Shown here piece after piece: positions 27,111 to 36,379 of a DNA stretch of 64,000 nucleotides. A program made the position numbers and the translations under genes. The stretch comes from GW2011-AR18 sp038046085 (GTDB lineage: Archaea > Nanobdellota > Nanobdellia > SCGC-AAA011-G17 > GW2011-AR18): assembly GCA_038046085.1 (NCBI GenBank), contig JBBSWW010000004.1:1-64000 (forward strand), read 5' to 3'. Each line of letters begins with the position of its first letter. Position 1 is the stretch's first letter. A model generated the notes under the pieces. That model worked only from the letters and a program-made list of their open reading frames with translations, was not told the DNA's origin and searched no databases.

Positions 27111-27458
27111 ATGAAACAAAAATTACTGAAACCAAGTTTAAGGGAGAAAAAAAGATACTTAGTGTATCAGGTAATAAGTGAGAGGGATATAAATCCAATC
27201 ATAATAAAAGAGAATATACTAAAAACATTTAAAGAGTATTTCGGTAATATAATACTGTCAAAAGCTGATATGAGATTTATAGATTATAAAGATAATAAAG
27301 GAATAATAAGGATAAATAACAAATACTTAGATAATCTGAGAGCAAGTTTCTGTTTATTGGGAAAGGTTAATAAAGAGGAAATAATCGTAAGGAGTCTAGG
27401 TGTATCAGGAATGATAAATAAAGCACGATCTAAATTTATGAACGGAGGTGTTTCATAA
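27111..27458 (+). CDS. rnp2: RNase P protein component 2 (Pop5/Rpp14)
   Basis: 115 residues. Pop5 family: LREKKRYLVYQVISE start, a central RFIDYKDNKGIIRINNKYL strand pair, and SLGVSGMINKARSKF at the end. Pairs with Rpp30 to activate RNase P RNA. First gene of a tight run with psmA: the stop is one base before the psmA ATG, and the psmA Shine-Dalgarno site lies inside its 3' end. Confidence 0.88.
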   Translation: MKQKLLKPSLREKKRYLVYQVISERDINPIIIKENILKTFKEYFGNIILSKADMRFIDYKDNKGIIRINNKYLDNLRASFCLLGKVNKEEIIVRSLGVSGMINKARSKFMNGGVS

Positions 27459-27459
27459 T

Positions 27460-28185
27460 ATGCAACCAACAATAACTCACCAGATGATGGGATATGATAG
27501 AAGTAGTACAATGTTCAGTCCGGACGGAAGATTACTACAAGTAGAATATGCAAAAAAAGCAGTAAGACAGGGAACAACATCATTAGGAATAGTGTGCAAG
27601 GATGGAGTATTATTATTAGCAGATAAAAGAATCATAGGGAAATTAATAATTCCAGACAGTGTTGAAAAAGTATTTGAGGTAGACGGTCATATAGGTGCTG
27701 CTGCTACAGGATATCTAATGGATGGAAGAGTGCTGATAGAGAGAGCACAATTAATAGCACAACAATACAGAGTAAATTATGATAGTCCTATGGATACATT
27801 ATTATTAGTAAAAGAAATTGCTAATATGAAACAGGCATATACACAATTCGGAGGGGCAAGACCATTTGGAGTAAGTGTATTATTTGCTGGTGTTGATGAT
27901 GATGGACCACAATTATTCTTGACAGATGTAACAGGAATATATTTTCAATACAAGGCAACAGCAGTCGGAGAGGCTGAGGTACAATTAAATGAGATACTTG
28001 AAAAAGAGTATACAGATGATGTAACACTAGAGAATGGAATGAAACTGGGTGTCAGTGCTTTCAAAAAAGTATTCGGAAAAGACTTTGATGTTGAGAGAAT
28101 AGATGGGGCTTTCATAAAAACAGCTGACAGATCATTCAAGAGAGTTGACAAAGATTACCTAAGAAAATTAGCTAAGAAGGTGTAA
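27460..28185 (+). CDS. psmA: Proteasome alpha subunit
   Basis: 241 residues from the ATG at 27460, fixed by GGAGGTG at 27444-27450. The alpha-type signature GYDRSSTMFSPDGRLLQVEY is near the N-terminus, with GTTSLGIVCKDGV next. The N-terminal helix is present and no propeptide or catalytic Thr1 is expected. It forms the outer rings of the 20S proteasome. Its place among exosome genes is the known archaeal arrangement. Confidence 0.95.
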   Translation: MQPTITHQMMGYDRSSTMFSPDGRLLQVEYAKKAVRQGTTSLGIVCKDGVLLLADKRIIGKLIIPDSVEKVFEVDGHIGAAATGYLMDGRVLIERAQLIAQQYRVNYDSPMDTLLLVKEIANMKQAYTQFGGARPFGVSVLFAGVDDDGPQLFLTDVTGIYFQYKATAVGEAEVQLNEILEKEYTDDVTLENGMKLGVSAFKKVFGKDFDVERIDGAFIKTADRSFKRVDKDYLRKLAKKV

Positions 28186-28187
28186 AT

Positions 28188-28889
28188 ATGGCAAATGAAG
28201 CAGAGAAATCTGTAATTGCCAAGCTAAAGAGAGAGGGGAAAAACTTTGAAATATTAGTCTATCCTGAAAAAGCTTTAGAATACAAAAAGGGAAAGCCTAT
28301 TCCTATAAATGATGTAATCGTAGTAGAGGAGATATTCACTGATTCTAAAAAAGGATTAAGAGCTTCTGAAGGAGATCTAGAGAGAGGATTTGGGACATTA
28401 GAAAAACTAGAGATATGCAAGACCATAATAAAAGATGGAGATGTGCAGCAGACAGCTGATATGCTAAGAAAAGGATTAGAAGAGAGAAGAAAACAGGTAG
28501 CACACTTGATACACAGAAGTTGCATAGATCCAGTTACAGGAAAGCCTCATCCACAACAGAGAATAGAGAATGCAATAACTGAGGCAAAGGTAAGGATAAC
28601 AGATGAAGATGCAGAAAAACAAGTCAAAGATGTCATAGATTCAATAAAGAGAATAATACCCATAAAGTTCGAGACAAGAGTATTGTCAATAACAATACAT
28701 GGACCAACAGCTTCAAAATGCTTCCAGACATTAAAACAGTATGGGACAGTAAGCAAAGAAAGATGGTTGAATGATGGAAGCCTGAATGTAATTCTAGAAA
28801 TACCTGCCGGACTGCAGGAAGAGTTAGAGATAGATTTAAATAGGTTAACGAAAGGTCATATAGAGACAGAGATAGTGGAGAAAAGATAG
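28188..28889 (+). CDS. SBDS ribosome maturation protein
   Basis: 233 residues with the three SBDS domains: an N-terminal FYSH domain (VIAKLKREGKNFEILVYPEK), a helical middle (RKQVAHLIHRSCIDPVTGKP) and a ferredoxin-like C-terminus. In eukaryotes it releases eIF6 from the large subunit; the archaeal protein is thought to do the same. Two bases separate it from psmA and three from rrp4. Confidence 0.95.
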   Translation: MANEAEKSVIAKLKREGKNFEILVYPEKALEYKKGKPIPINDVIVVEEIFTDSKKGLRASEGDLERGFGTLEKLEICKTIIKDGDVQQTADMLRKGLEERRKQVAHLIHRSCIDPVTGKPHPQQRIENAITEAKVRITDEDAEKQVKDVIDSIKRIIPIKFETRVLSITIHGPTASKCFQTLKQYGTVSKERWLNDGSLNVILEIPAGLQEELEIDLNRLTKGHIETEIVEKR

Positions 28890-28892
28890 AAA

Positions 28893-29582
28893 ATGACTGG
28901 ATTATTAGTTAATGATAGAGATATAGTGTTTCCAGGGCATGTATTGGCTGAGAGCATAGAATTCTTACCTGGCGAAGACGTAATAAGAGAGAAAGAACAA
29001 TTAATTTCTACAAAAATAGGAATAGTAAGCATAAACGGAAGATTTGTAAAATTAGTACCATTAGTTGGTCCATATATCCCAAAAAGAGATGATATAGTAA
29101 TAGGAAAAGTAGTAGGAATAGGAATGAATGGCTGGAGATTAGATATAGGCTGGGCATTTGAGGCTAACTTAAACTTAAAAGATGCAACATCTGATTTCAT
29201 AGAAAAAGGAGCTGATTTAACAAAATACTTTGATTATGGAGATTATCTTATGCTAGGAATTTCCAATGTAATAAGTACAAGAATCATAGACTTAACAATG
29301 AAAGCACCTGGACTGAAAAAACTAGGAGAGGGACAGATAATAAAAGTAGGAAGTACTAAGGTTCCTAGAATAATAGGAAAACAGGGAAGCATGATAACAA
29401 TGATAAAAGATTATACAGGATGCAGGATTTCAGTAGGACAGAATGGAGTAGTCTGGATAAATGGAGACAGTCCTGAAAAAGAATATTTAGCTATAAGATC
29501 AATAAGAAAGATAGAAGCTGAAAGTCATATTACAGGATTAACAGATAGAATGAAAGAATTCTTGGAGCAAGAGAAAAAATGA
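28893..29582 (+). CDS. rrp4: Exosome RNA-binding subunit Rrp4
   Basis: 229 residues: an N-terminal domain (DRDIVFPGHVLAE), an S1 domain (YIPKRDDIVIGKVVGIGMNG) and a KH domain (RIIGKQGSMITMIKDYTGC). Caps the exosome ring and feeds RNA to the catalytic channel. Overlaps rrp41 by 4 bases (ATGA). Confidence 0.95.
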   Translation: MTGLLVNDRDIVFPGHVLAESIEFLPGEDVIREKEQLISTKIGIVSINGRFVKLVPLVGPYIPKRDDIVIGKVVGIGMNGWRLDIGWAFEANLNLKDATSDFIEKGADLTKYFDYGDYLMLGISNVISTRIIDLTMKAPGLKKLGEGQIIKVGSTKVPRIIGKQGSMITMIKDYTGCRISVGQNGVVWINGDSPEKEYLAIRSIRKIEAESHITGLTDRMKEFLEQEKK

Positions 29583-30289
29583 ACAAAGTTTACGATAAAA
29601 GATTTGACGGAAGAAAATTTGATGAGATGAGACCAATGGAGGCTAAGGTTGGAGTAGTACCAAGAGCTAATGGAAGTGCAATGTTCAGAATGGGTGGCAC
29701 AATAGCAATAGCAGCTGTATATGGTCCAAAAGAATTATACCCTGCATTCATGCAAGACCCAACAAAAGGAATACTAAGATGTGATTATAACATGTTTGCA
29801 TTCTCAGGAGCTGGAGACAGAGTAAAACCTGGAGGAAATAGAAGATCAAAAGAGATATCAATGGTAACAGAAAAAGCTTTATTACCTATGCTAGATTTAA
29901 GTGCATATTCAGGAGCAGTAGTAGATGTATCAATAGAATTAATACAGACAGATGCAGGAACAAGGTGCGCTGGAATAACTGCTGCAGCATTAGCATTAGC
30001 AGATGCAGGAATACCAATGAAAGATCTGATAACAGCAGTATCTGTAGGAAAGGTAGAGGATAAATTAATTGTAGATTTAAATTACGAAGAGGATTCATAT
30101 CCAGAAGGAGTAGACCTGCCAGTTGCTATGTCAACAAGAACTGGTGAGATAACATTATTACAGATGGATGGAAGATTAACAAAAGAAGAATTAAAAAAAT
30201 TATTAGAGATGGCAAAAAAAGCATGCAATGAGATAAAAGAAGTCCAGATAAAAGCATTAAAAGAAAAATATTTATTAGGTGGGAAATAA
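29579..30289 (+). CDS. rrp41: Exosome catalytic subunit Rrp41
   Basis: 236 residues of the RNase PH fold. RFDGRKFDEMRPMEAKVGVV at the start, then DYNMFAFSGAGDR and RRSKEISM for phosphate and RNA binding, and VEDKLIVDLNYEED with the catalytic acidic residues. It degrades RNA 3' to 5' with phosphate. Directly followed by rrp42 with a 2-base gap. Confidence 0.96.
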   Translation: MNKVYDKRFDGRKFDEMRPMEAKVGVVPRANGSAMFRMGGTIAIAAVYGPKELYPAFMQDPTKGILRCDYNMFAFSGAGDRVKPGGNRRSKEISMVTEKALLPMLDLSAYSGAVVDVSIELIQTDAGTRCAGITAAALALADAGIPMKDLITAVSVGKVEDKLIVDLNYEEDSYPEGVDLPVAMSTRTGEITLLQMDGRLTKEELKKLLEMAKKACNEIKEVQIKALKEKYLLGGK

Positions 30290-30291
30290 AA

Positions 30292-31071
30292 ATGTCAGAC
30301 ATAGTAAGAAAACACACATTAAAATTATTAGAACAAAATACAAGAAGTGATCTAAGAAAATTAGATGAATATAGAACTATAACATTAGAATATGGTGCAG
30401 TTTCAGGAGCAGAAGGATCTGCAAGAGTAAGAATAGGAGATACAGATGTACTTGCAGGAGTAAAATTCGAGGTAGGAAAACCATTTTCAGATACACCAGA
30501 CCAAGGATCAATAATGGTCAATGCAGAATTAAGACCAATGTCAAGTCCAGATTTCGAGCCAGGTCCTCCAAGCATAAAAGCAATAGAGATGGCAAGAGTG
30601 ATAGATAGGGCATTAAGAGAGGGTGGAGCTATAGATTTTAAGAAATTATGTATAAAAGAAGGGGAATCAATGTGGATGGTAATAGTAGATATCTACCCAA
30701 TAAATGATGCAGGAAATTTATTTGATGCAGCAAGCTTAGCAGCTTTAGCAGCAATAAAAGATGCAAAATTCCCGAAAATCAATTCTGAAAATAAAATAGA
30801 TTATCATGAGAGCACAAATAAAAAGATAGATATGGGAACAATGCCATTATCATGTACAATATATAATATCGGCGGAAAAATATTAGTAGATCCTACAAAT
30901 GATGAAGAAGAATTATGCGATGCAAGAATAACAGCAGGTGTATTAGAAAACGGATCCATATCATCATTACAGAAAGGCGGGGATTACGGGCTGACAATAG
31001 ATCAGGTAAATGAGATGGTAGATGTAGCTATCAAAAAATCAAAAGACCTAAGGAAGGTAATGCAAAAATGA
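30292..31071 (+). CDS. rrp42: Exosome structural subunit Rrp42
   Basis: 259 residues, the second RNase PH-fold subunit that alternates with Rrp41 in the hexameric ring. DLRKLDEYRTITLEYGAVSG and the ELRPMSSPDFEPGPPS loop are typical. It lacks the catalytic residues of Rrp41 but is needed for activity. Overlaps rpoK by 4 bases. Confidence 0.95.
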   Translation: MSDIVRKHTLKLLEQNTRSDLRKLDEYRTITLEYGAVSGAEGSARVRIGDTDVLAGVKFEVGKPFSDTPDQGSIMVNAELRPMSSPDFEPGPPSIKAIEMARVIDRALREGGAIDFKKLCIKEGESMWMVIVDIYPINDAGNLFDAASLAALAAIKDAKFPKINSENKIDYHESTNKKIDMGTMPLSCTIYNIGGKILVDPTNDEEELCDARITAGVLENGSISSLQKGGDYGLTIDQVNEMVDVAIKKSKDLRKVMQK

Positions 31072-31271
31072 AATACACAAAATATGAGAGAGCAAGACTA
31101 ATAGGAGCAAGAGCTTTGCAGATATCAATGGGAGCACCATTACTAGTAAAATTAACAGAGGAAGATCTAGACAGGATAAATTATAACCCTGTTGATATAG
31201 CAAAAATGGAACTTGAAAAAGGAGTACTTCCTATAACAGTAAAAAGACCAATGCCAATAAAGGTAGAATAA
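31068..31271 (+). CDS. rpoK: RNA polymerase subunit K (Rpb6)
   Basis: 67 residues. KYTKYERARLIGARALQISM and PVDIAKMELEKGVLPITVKR match the conserved core of RpoK, which stabilises the polymerase clamp. It overlaps rrp42 by 4 bases, so the exosome genes and the polymerase subunit are one transcription unit. Confidence 0.95.
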   Translation: MKYTKYERARLIGARALQISMGAPLLVKLTEEDLDRINYNPVDIAKMELEKGVLPITVKRPMPIKVE

Positions 31272-31283
31272 ATTTTTATTTTT

Positions 31284-32273
31284 ATGATAATTAAAAACTT
31301 CAAAAAAAACAGTATCTATTTCTGGAAGAATTCATTCAAGATAGAGAGCGATGAAAAAAATACTACACTAGATCTGAATATAAATGATGAAGACTATAAA
31401 AAAATAAAAACAGAATTAAATAATAAAAAAATAATTAATAGCGAAAACCTGAATTCTTTAAGAGAAAAATTAAATTTTCTTAATGACAATGATTATGCAA
31501 AACTTGAAGATCATATATTTGAGTGCATGAAAAAACCATGGAAACTACTCACTGAAAAACCTACACAGATACCAAGACCAATGAGCATAATATTTTCTAA
31601 AGACTTAGGAGTGAAAGAGTTTTTAATATTTTCAACAACATCACAACATTTTGATGCAGCACTAAATGCCAATAATCAGGTAACAGGAGAGGTAAATAAA
31701 AGATTAGTAAATGAGGACAGGAAAACAATAAGTGATGAAAAACTATTCATAATAATAAAAGAGGGAATTGATGAAGTATTCAAAGACCTAAATTTTGATC
31801 TAAGGCTTGGAATAAGACTTGACAATCATTCAAACGGAAAATATCTATATAATGGCAAAGAACTAAATGGTGCTGAACAGTTAGAATATGTAAAGACAAT
31901 GATAGAGACTTATGGGCTTATATACGTAGAGAATCCATTCTATGAGAATGAGATAGAACTTTATAAAAAATTAAGTGAAGAGGTAAGACACAAATGTTTA
32001 GTATGCATAAATTCAAAAATAAATGAGTATTCAAGACAGGTAAAAGAGAGAGCATTCAATACAGCATTACTAAAACTAAATTCAATAACACAATTTGAGA
32101 ATGATTCTAAGACATTAAAAGAGAACAATATCAATATACTAAGTGATTCAGATACAAAAGCTGATGTGCTTGCAGGATTAGGAATACCATTAGTAAAAAT
32201 CTATAATAATTCAGAAGGGAACAAATTTGCAGAGAGAATAAAAATCATAGAAAGAGAATTAACAGAAAAATAA
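31284..32273 (+). CDS. Degenerate enolase-like protein
   Basis: 329 residues, about 100 shorter than true enolase. Retained enolase pieces: RLDNHSNGKYLYNG (Asp180, first Mg ligand region), YGLIYVENPF at 211-219 where IEDP would be, ALLKLNSITQ (Lys264), VKI (Lys305) and a C-terminal FAERIKIIERELTE. Lost: the third Mg ligand (Asp to Asn243 in CINSK) and the HRSGET catalytic block, which reads SDSDT. It keeps the canonical archaeal eno slot between rpoK and rps2. It is probably not a working enolase and may be a structural or RNA-related remnant. Confidence 0.8.
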   Translation: MIIKNFKKNSIYFWKNSFKIESDEKNTTLDLNINDEDYKKIKTELNNKKIINSENLNSLREKLNFLNDNDYAKLEDHIFECMKKPWKLLTEKPTQIPRPMSIIFSKDLGVKEFLIFSTTSQHFDAALNANNQVTGEVNKRLVNEDRKTISDEKLFIIIKEGIDEVFKDLNFDLRLGIRLDNHSNGKYLYNGKELNGAEQLEYVKTMIETYGLIYVENPFYENEIELYKKLSEEVRHKCLVCINSKINEYSRQVKERAFNTALLKLNSITQFENDSKTLKENNINILSDSDTKADVLAGLGIPLVKIYNNSEGNKFAERIKIIERELTEK

Positions 32274-32354
32274 ATCTGAAAGTCAATAAAAAATAGAAAT
32301 ATATATAAAGAAGATATATTATAGAATATATAATAAAAATGGAGGTGTTTTAGT

Positions 32355-33029
32355 TTGGGTGTAGAAGGATTAGTATCAACTGGAAATTTATTCTTAAAGC
32401 CATTAGAGCAATTATGGATGGATTTTATTCAAATTTTTCCTAATATAGTTGTTGCAATATTATTATTAATATTAGGCTATTTTGTCGCATTCATAGTCGG
32501 ACATGTAGTCAAATGGTTATTAGAAAAAGTAGGTTTAAATAAATACATAAAAGAGGCGCATCTAACAAAAGAGATGGGACACACAAACGTTCCTAATCTA
32601 ACTGGAGATTTAGTAAAATGGTTTGTATTCATAATATTCTTACAGGTAGCTGTAGAGATATTGAACTTGAGTACATTAAGCAGTCTATTAGACCAGTTCG
32701 TAAGATGGTTACCTAATGTATTAGTAGCAATAATAGTATTCTTTGTAGGAGTAGCTTTAGCTCATTATGTAGATTACAAGATAAGATCACATACAAACAT
32801 GAGAGGAATGAAAGTCCTTAGTGGAGTATTGAAAGTTGTAATCTTATTCCTGTCAGTAATCATAGGATTAGGACAGATAGGAGTAAAAGTTGGAGTATTA
32901 GAGAATGCATTCTTGATATTAGTAGGAGCATTAGGACTAGGATTTGCATTAGCAATGGGAATAGGCTTAGGTCTTGGATTAAAAGACGAAGCTGAAGACA
33001 TAGTAAGCAAATTCAAGAAGAACTTATAA
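32355..33029 (+). CDS. MscS-like/conserved TM-helix membrane protein
   Basis: 224 residues with five hydrophobic segments. PNIVVAILLLILGYFVAFIV and PNVLVAIIVFFVGVALAHYV are two copies of the short TM helix family found in mechanosensitive-channel relatives. The C-terminal glycine-rich GALGLGFALAMGIGLGLGL resembles the MscS pore helix, but the cytoplasmic MscS beta domain is absent. Starts with TTG at 32355 behind GGAGGTG (32341-32347). It interrupts the eno-rps2 spacing. Confidence 0.75.
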   Translation: MGVEGLVSTGNLFLKPLEQLWMDFIQIFPNIVVAILLLILGYFVAFIVGHVVKWLLEKVGLNKYIKEAHLTKEMGHTNVPNLTGDLVKWFVFIIFLQVAVEILNLSTLSSLLDQFVRWLPNVLVAIIVFFVGVALAHYVDYKIRSHTNMRGMKVLSGVLKVVILFLSVIIGLGQIGVKVGVLENAFLILVGALGLGFALAMGIGLGLGLKDEAEDIVSKFKKNL

Positions 33030-33043
33030 CTCTTTTATTTATT

Positions 33044-33143
33044 NNNNNNNNNNNNNNNNNNNNNNNNNNNNNNNNNNNNNNNNNNNNNNNNNNNNNNNNN
33101 NNNNNNNNNNNNNNNNNNNNNNNNNNNNNNNNNNNNNNNNNNN
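33044..33143. other. Assembly gap (100 N)
   Basis: Exactly 100 N, a scaffolding placeholder rather than a measured length. It removes the start of rps2 and whatever precedes it. Confidence 0.98.
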
Positions 33144-33695
33144 GGATTACATATAGGAACAAAATTCAGAACAAAGGCAATGATGCCATTCATATACAAA
33201 GTAAGACCAGATGGATTAAGTGTATTGAATGTACAAAAAATAAATGAGAGATTAGAACTCGCTGGAAAATTATTATCAAATTACAAGCCAGAAGAGGCAT
33301 TAGTAGTATGCAGAAGAGAGAACGGATGGAGTGCAGTAGAAATGTTCTCAAAAGTAACAGGAATAAGATCCTTTGCAGGAAGATACCATCCTGGTGTATT
33401 AACAAATACTAAACTAGAAGATTTCATAGAGGTAAAATTAATCTTTGTTACAGACCCATTCCCAGACAAGAACTTAGTAGAAGATGCTGCTAAGATAGGA
33501 ATACCAGTAATTGCATTATGTGATACTAATAATGAACTAAATAATCTTGATTTAGTAATTCCATGCAATAATAAGGGAAAAAAGAGTTTGGGATTGATAT
33601 TCTACATACTTTCAAGAGAATACCAAAGAAACAGGGGAATAATCAAGAGCAACGACGAATTCACTTACAAGATAGATGAATTCAGCCCAGAATAA
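33144..33695 (+). CDS. rps2: Ribosomal protein S2 (uS2), 5' end lost in gap
   Basis: The reading frame is open from the first base after the gap (GLHIGTKFRTKAMMPFIYKV), so 183 residues are visible and the true start lies in the N run. Internal ATGs are not the start. Conserved uS2 blocks: RPDGLSVLNVQKINERL, FAGRYHPGVLTN and IPVIALCDTNNELNNLD. Follows the eno-like gene as in many archaea, with an extra membrane gene between. Confidence 0.93.
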   Translation, partial: GLHIGTKFRTKAMMPFIYKVRPDGLSVLNVQKINERLELAGKLLSNYKPEEALVVCRRENGWSAVEMFSKVTGIRSFAGRYHPGVLTNTKLEDFIEVKLIFVTDPFPDKNLVEDAAKIGIPVIALCDTNNELNNLDLVIPCNNKGKKSLGLIFYILSREYQRNRGIIKSNDEFTYKIDEFSPE

Positions 33696-33805
33696 TTCTC
33701 TTATTTTTTTAATATTTTATTTTTTAAATTTCTAAAAACAATATAAATTACCTAAAATCTTCCGAAAGGTATATATATTTATTCCTCTATAATATTAATG
33801 AGGCT

Positions 33806-34153
33806 ATGGAAATAATGGTTTTTGATGACTTAATGACAGTGATGCAGGTAAGGCCTAATTATTCTATTGTATATCAATTCAAACCAACATTAAAACTAGA
33901 AAAAAGACATGTGAAGACACAGAAACATTTCATAACACACATAAAAGAGTTATCAACAAACTGGAAAGATGGAAGTTATTTTTTAAAATCACCTAAAGGA
34001 ACATTTGCATATTTCAATATTAATGGAAACAAAATTTCATTAGCAAAAAAATCAAAATTAGGAAAAGAATATTTATGCTGGCAATACTTTACAGATAGTA
34101 ATATTGGTTCTAAGAAAATGAAAACAGCAGCTATAAAAATAAAAGCTAAATAA
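33806..34153 (+). CDS. Hypothetical protein (115 aa)
   Basis: 115 residues, basic, with a probable beta-rich core (YFLKSPKGTFAYFNINGNKI) and no recognised family or membrane span. A TATATATTTATT box about 30 bases before the ATG supports expression. Confidence 0.55.
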   Translation: MEIMVFDDLMTVMQVRPNYSIVYQFKPTLKLEKRHVKTQKHFITHIKELSTNWKDGSYFLKSPKGTFAYFNINGNKISLAKKSKLGKEYLCWQYFTDSNIGSKKMKTAAIKIKAK

Positions 34154-34300
34154 TTCTAGTATAAATCTTTGTTTTATTATCTATGAAACTTATTTTATTA
34201 TTTGATTTTATACTGATGTTGTCACTTAAATGTAATTCTAAATTTTTATATATAACTTATTTGATTAAAATATTAATAAAACTAAAAGAGGTTGATGTAA

Positions 34301-36286
34301 TTGAGAAATTTAATAAAAAAAGGCACATTATCTATATTGTTATTATTTGTTTTTGTTTTGATTTTTGGGAGTAGTTTAGTTTCTAGTCAGTTCTTTGATA
34401 GTAATGCACCAAGTTGTGCAGCTTCTACATGTCCAAACGGAGCTCCAGGAACACCAATAGGTGTTAATACTACTGATAATGATCTAGTAATTGGAGAGAA
34501 TTCAGTAGAAACTTTTAATTTTACAATATGGTGGAATTCAACATCAACATTCAACGTAACTTCAGTTAACTTCTCATTTGTTAAAGGAAATATAACATTA
34601 AATGATTCACATGGAAGTTTAATTGCTGGGGGAACTAATGGAAGTGCAGTTCCTAACAGAACAATAAATGCAGGTGTATTTAATAGATGGGTATGTACAA
34701 ATTTCACTAGTAGAGCACTAGGTTTAAATGTGGCTGGTGGAGCAGATTACTCTTGTAGTCCAGCAAACGCAACTGGAACATCAGTTTCTTCAGCTGGAGA
34801 ACATTGGATACCAACAAATCTTTCATCATTCTGGTTTGTAGTAAAATCTGCAAATGCATCAAATGATACAATGTTAGGGTTAGATAGAAATACTGAGACA
34901 CCTGGAAATATTGTAATAAATATTACAGTAAATGTTTCAGCAAGTTATATGACAACTGTTGGAATAAACTCTACTGTTGTTAGATTAACATTAGATACAG
35001 CACCCCCAAGAATAAACTTGACAACTCCATTAAATGGAACATGGGTAAGTTCTAGAACAGTAAACTTCTCATATATACCAACAGATAACTTCCTAAAGAA
35101 CTGCTCATTAGTAGGAGACTTTAGTAGTCAAGGAGGTTTCAGAACAAATCTAACGGTAAATAGTACAGGAGATGGAACAGAATTTGGAAGAAATTCTTAT
35201 GATGGAGTAGTAAACGGAAATGGTTCAGTAAATAACATTACAGCAATAAAGATTCCTGACAATAACACAGGATATACATGGGCAATATCTTGCTATGATA
35301 GAGTACACCATTTGAACTTTACAAAAGATAACTACACATTATATGTAGATGCAACAGCTCCAGGATTACAAACTGCGACATCATCTGGGGGAAATTCCCT
35401 ACAGAATGGACAGATATCAACATTGACATGTAGTTCAAATGAGGTTAATCCTAGAACTACAAGAGTAAGTATCTCTGGAGAGTCAGTTGCTTTGAAGACA
35501 TGTTCAAGTGCACAATCTTGTAGTACTAGTTATACATTTGATGGAACTGGAACAAGGACAGTAACTTGTTATTCAGATGACAAGGCTGGAAATTCAGCTA
35601 CAAAGACATTGAGCATTGAGGTAACTTCAACTTCAAGTAGTGTTGATTCATCATCTTCTGGAGGTAGTGGTGGAAGTGGTGGAAGTGGTGGATCTAGTTC
35701 AGTAGCAGTCAATACACAGGAACCAAACCAAGAGGTAAAGTATACTGTAAACAACAATGCTATTGGTGTAAATGAAGTAAAGTTCACACCTGATAGTGCA
35801 GTAAGCAATGCAAAAATTACAGTTAACTCATTAGCAGCTCCAACAGCTGGAGTTACTGCCCCTGAAGTAACTGTATACAAATACTTCGAAGTAAATAAAG
35901 TAAACTTCGGAAATGCAAATGTAAAGACAGCAGAGCTTACAGTTACAGTATCAAACACATGGTTAACTGAACATGGAATGAGCAAAAATCAAGTAGCATT
36001 ATTTAGACATCTAAATAATAATTGGGAAGAATTACCAACATCTTATGTAAAAGAACAAGGTGGATACCAATACTACACAGCAAAAACTGCAGGTTTTAGC
36101 TTATTCGCAATAGGTACAAAGAAAGTTGAGACAACAACTGAAACTACTTCAGAACCAACTGTAGAACCAACTACACTAGGCACTACAAAAGAAAAAACAA
36201 ATGTAATGCCATTCGTACTAGTATTAGTAGCACTAATATTAATAGCTGGAATAGTATACTTTGTACTGAATAAGAAAAACCATTAA
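34301..36286 (+). CDS. S-layer-like surface protein with PGF-pre-PGF domain
   Basis: 661 residues. Signal peptide to about 29, a Ser/Thr/Asn-rich ectodomain with many NxS/T sequons and cysteine pairs, Ig-like segments from about 230, a GGSGGSGGSGG-type linker, a PGF-pre-PGF domain (KYTVNNNAIGVNEVKFTPDS onward) and a C-terminal transmembrane helix ending NKKNH. No PGF sorting motif is visible, so it is probably held by the helix itself. The TTG start at 34301 follows GAGGTTGATG (34288-34297), the same leader as minD. A strong hairpin terminator follows. Candidate major cell-envelope protein. Confidence 0.8.
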   Translation: MRNLIKKGTLSILLLFVFVLIFGSSLVSSQFFDSNAPSCAASTCPNGAPGTPIGVNTTDNDLVIGENSVETFNFTIWWNSTSTFNVTSVNFSFVKGNITLNDSHGSLIAGGTNGSAVPNRTINAGVFNRWVCTNFTSRALGLNVAGGADYSCSPANATGTSVSSAGEHWIPTNLSSFWFVVKSANASNDTMLGLDRNTETPGNIVINITVNVSASYMTTVGINSTVVRLTLDTAPPRINLTTPLNGTWVSSRTVNFSYIPTDNFLKNCSLVGDFSSQGGFRTNLTVNSTGDGTEFGRNSYDGVVNGNGSVNNITAIKIPDNNTGYTWAISCYDRVHHLNFTKDNYTLYVDATAPGLQTATSSGGNSLQNGQISTLTCSSNEVNPRTTRVSISGESVALKTCSSAQSCSTSYTFDGTGTRTVTCYSDDKAGNSATKTLSIEVTSTSSSVDSSSSGGSGGSGGSGGSSSVAVNTQEPNQEVKYTVNNNAIGVNEVKFTPDSAVSNAKITVNSLAAPTAGVTAPEVTVYKYFEVNKVNFGNANVKTAELTVTVSNTWLTEHGMSKNQVALFRHLNNNWEELPTSYVKEQGGYQYYTAKTAGFSLFAIGTKKVETTTETTSEPTVEPTTLGTTKEKTNVMPFVLVLVALILIAGIVYFVLNKKNH

Positions 36287-36296
36287 GTGTAAAAAA

Positions 36297-36325
36297 CGCA
36301 AGATAGCTTGCGCAAATTTTCTTTT
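36297..36325 (+). terminator. Hairpin-plus-T-tract terminator
   Basis: CGCAAG (36297-36302), loop ATAG, CTTGCG (36307-36312), a perfect 6-bp stem, followed by AAATTTTC and a run of T. It lies 11 bases after the S-layer-like gene stop and before the minD leader. Among the cleanest terminator-like structures in the window. Confidence 0.7.
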
Positions 36326-36379
36326 TTTTAATAATCTTTATATATACATAGAATACAATAAACTAGAGGTTGATGACAT

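Noticed and set aside
34183..34374. 63-codon ORF before the S-layer-like gene
   Set aside because: It runs through the Shine-Dalgarno and signal-peptide region of the TTG-started gene in another frame.
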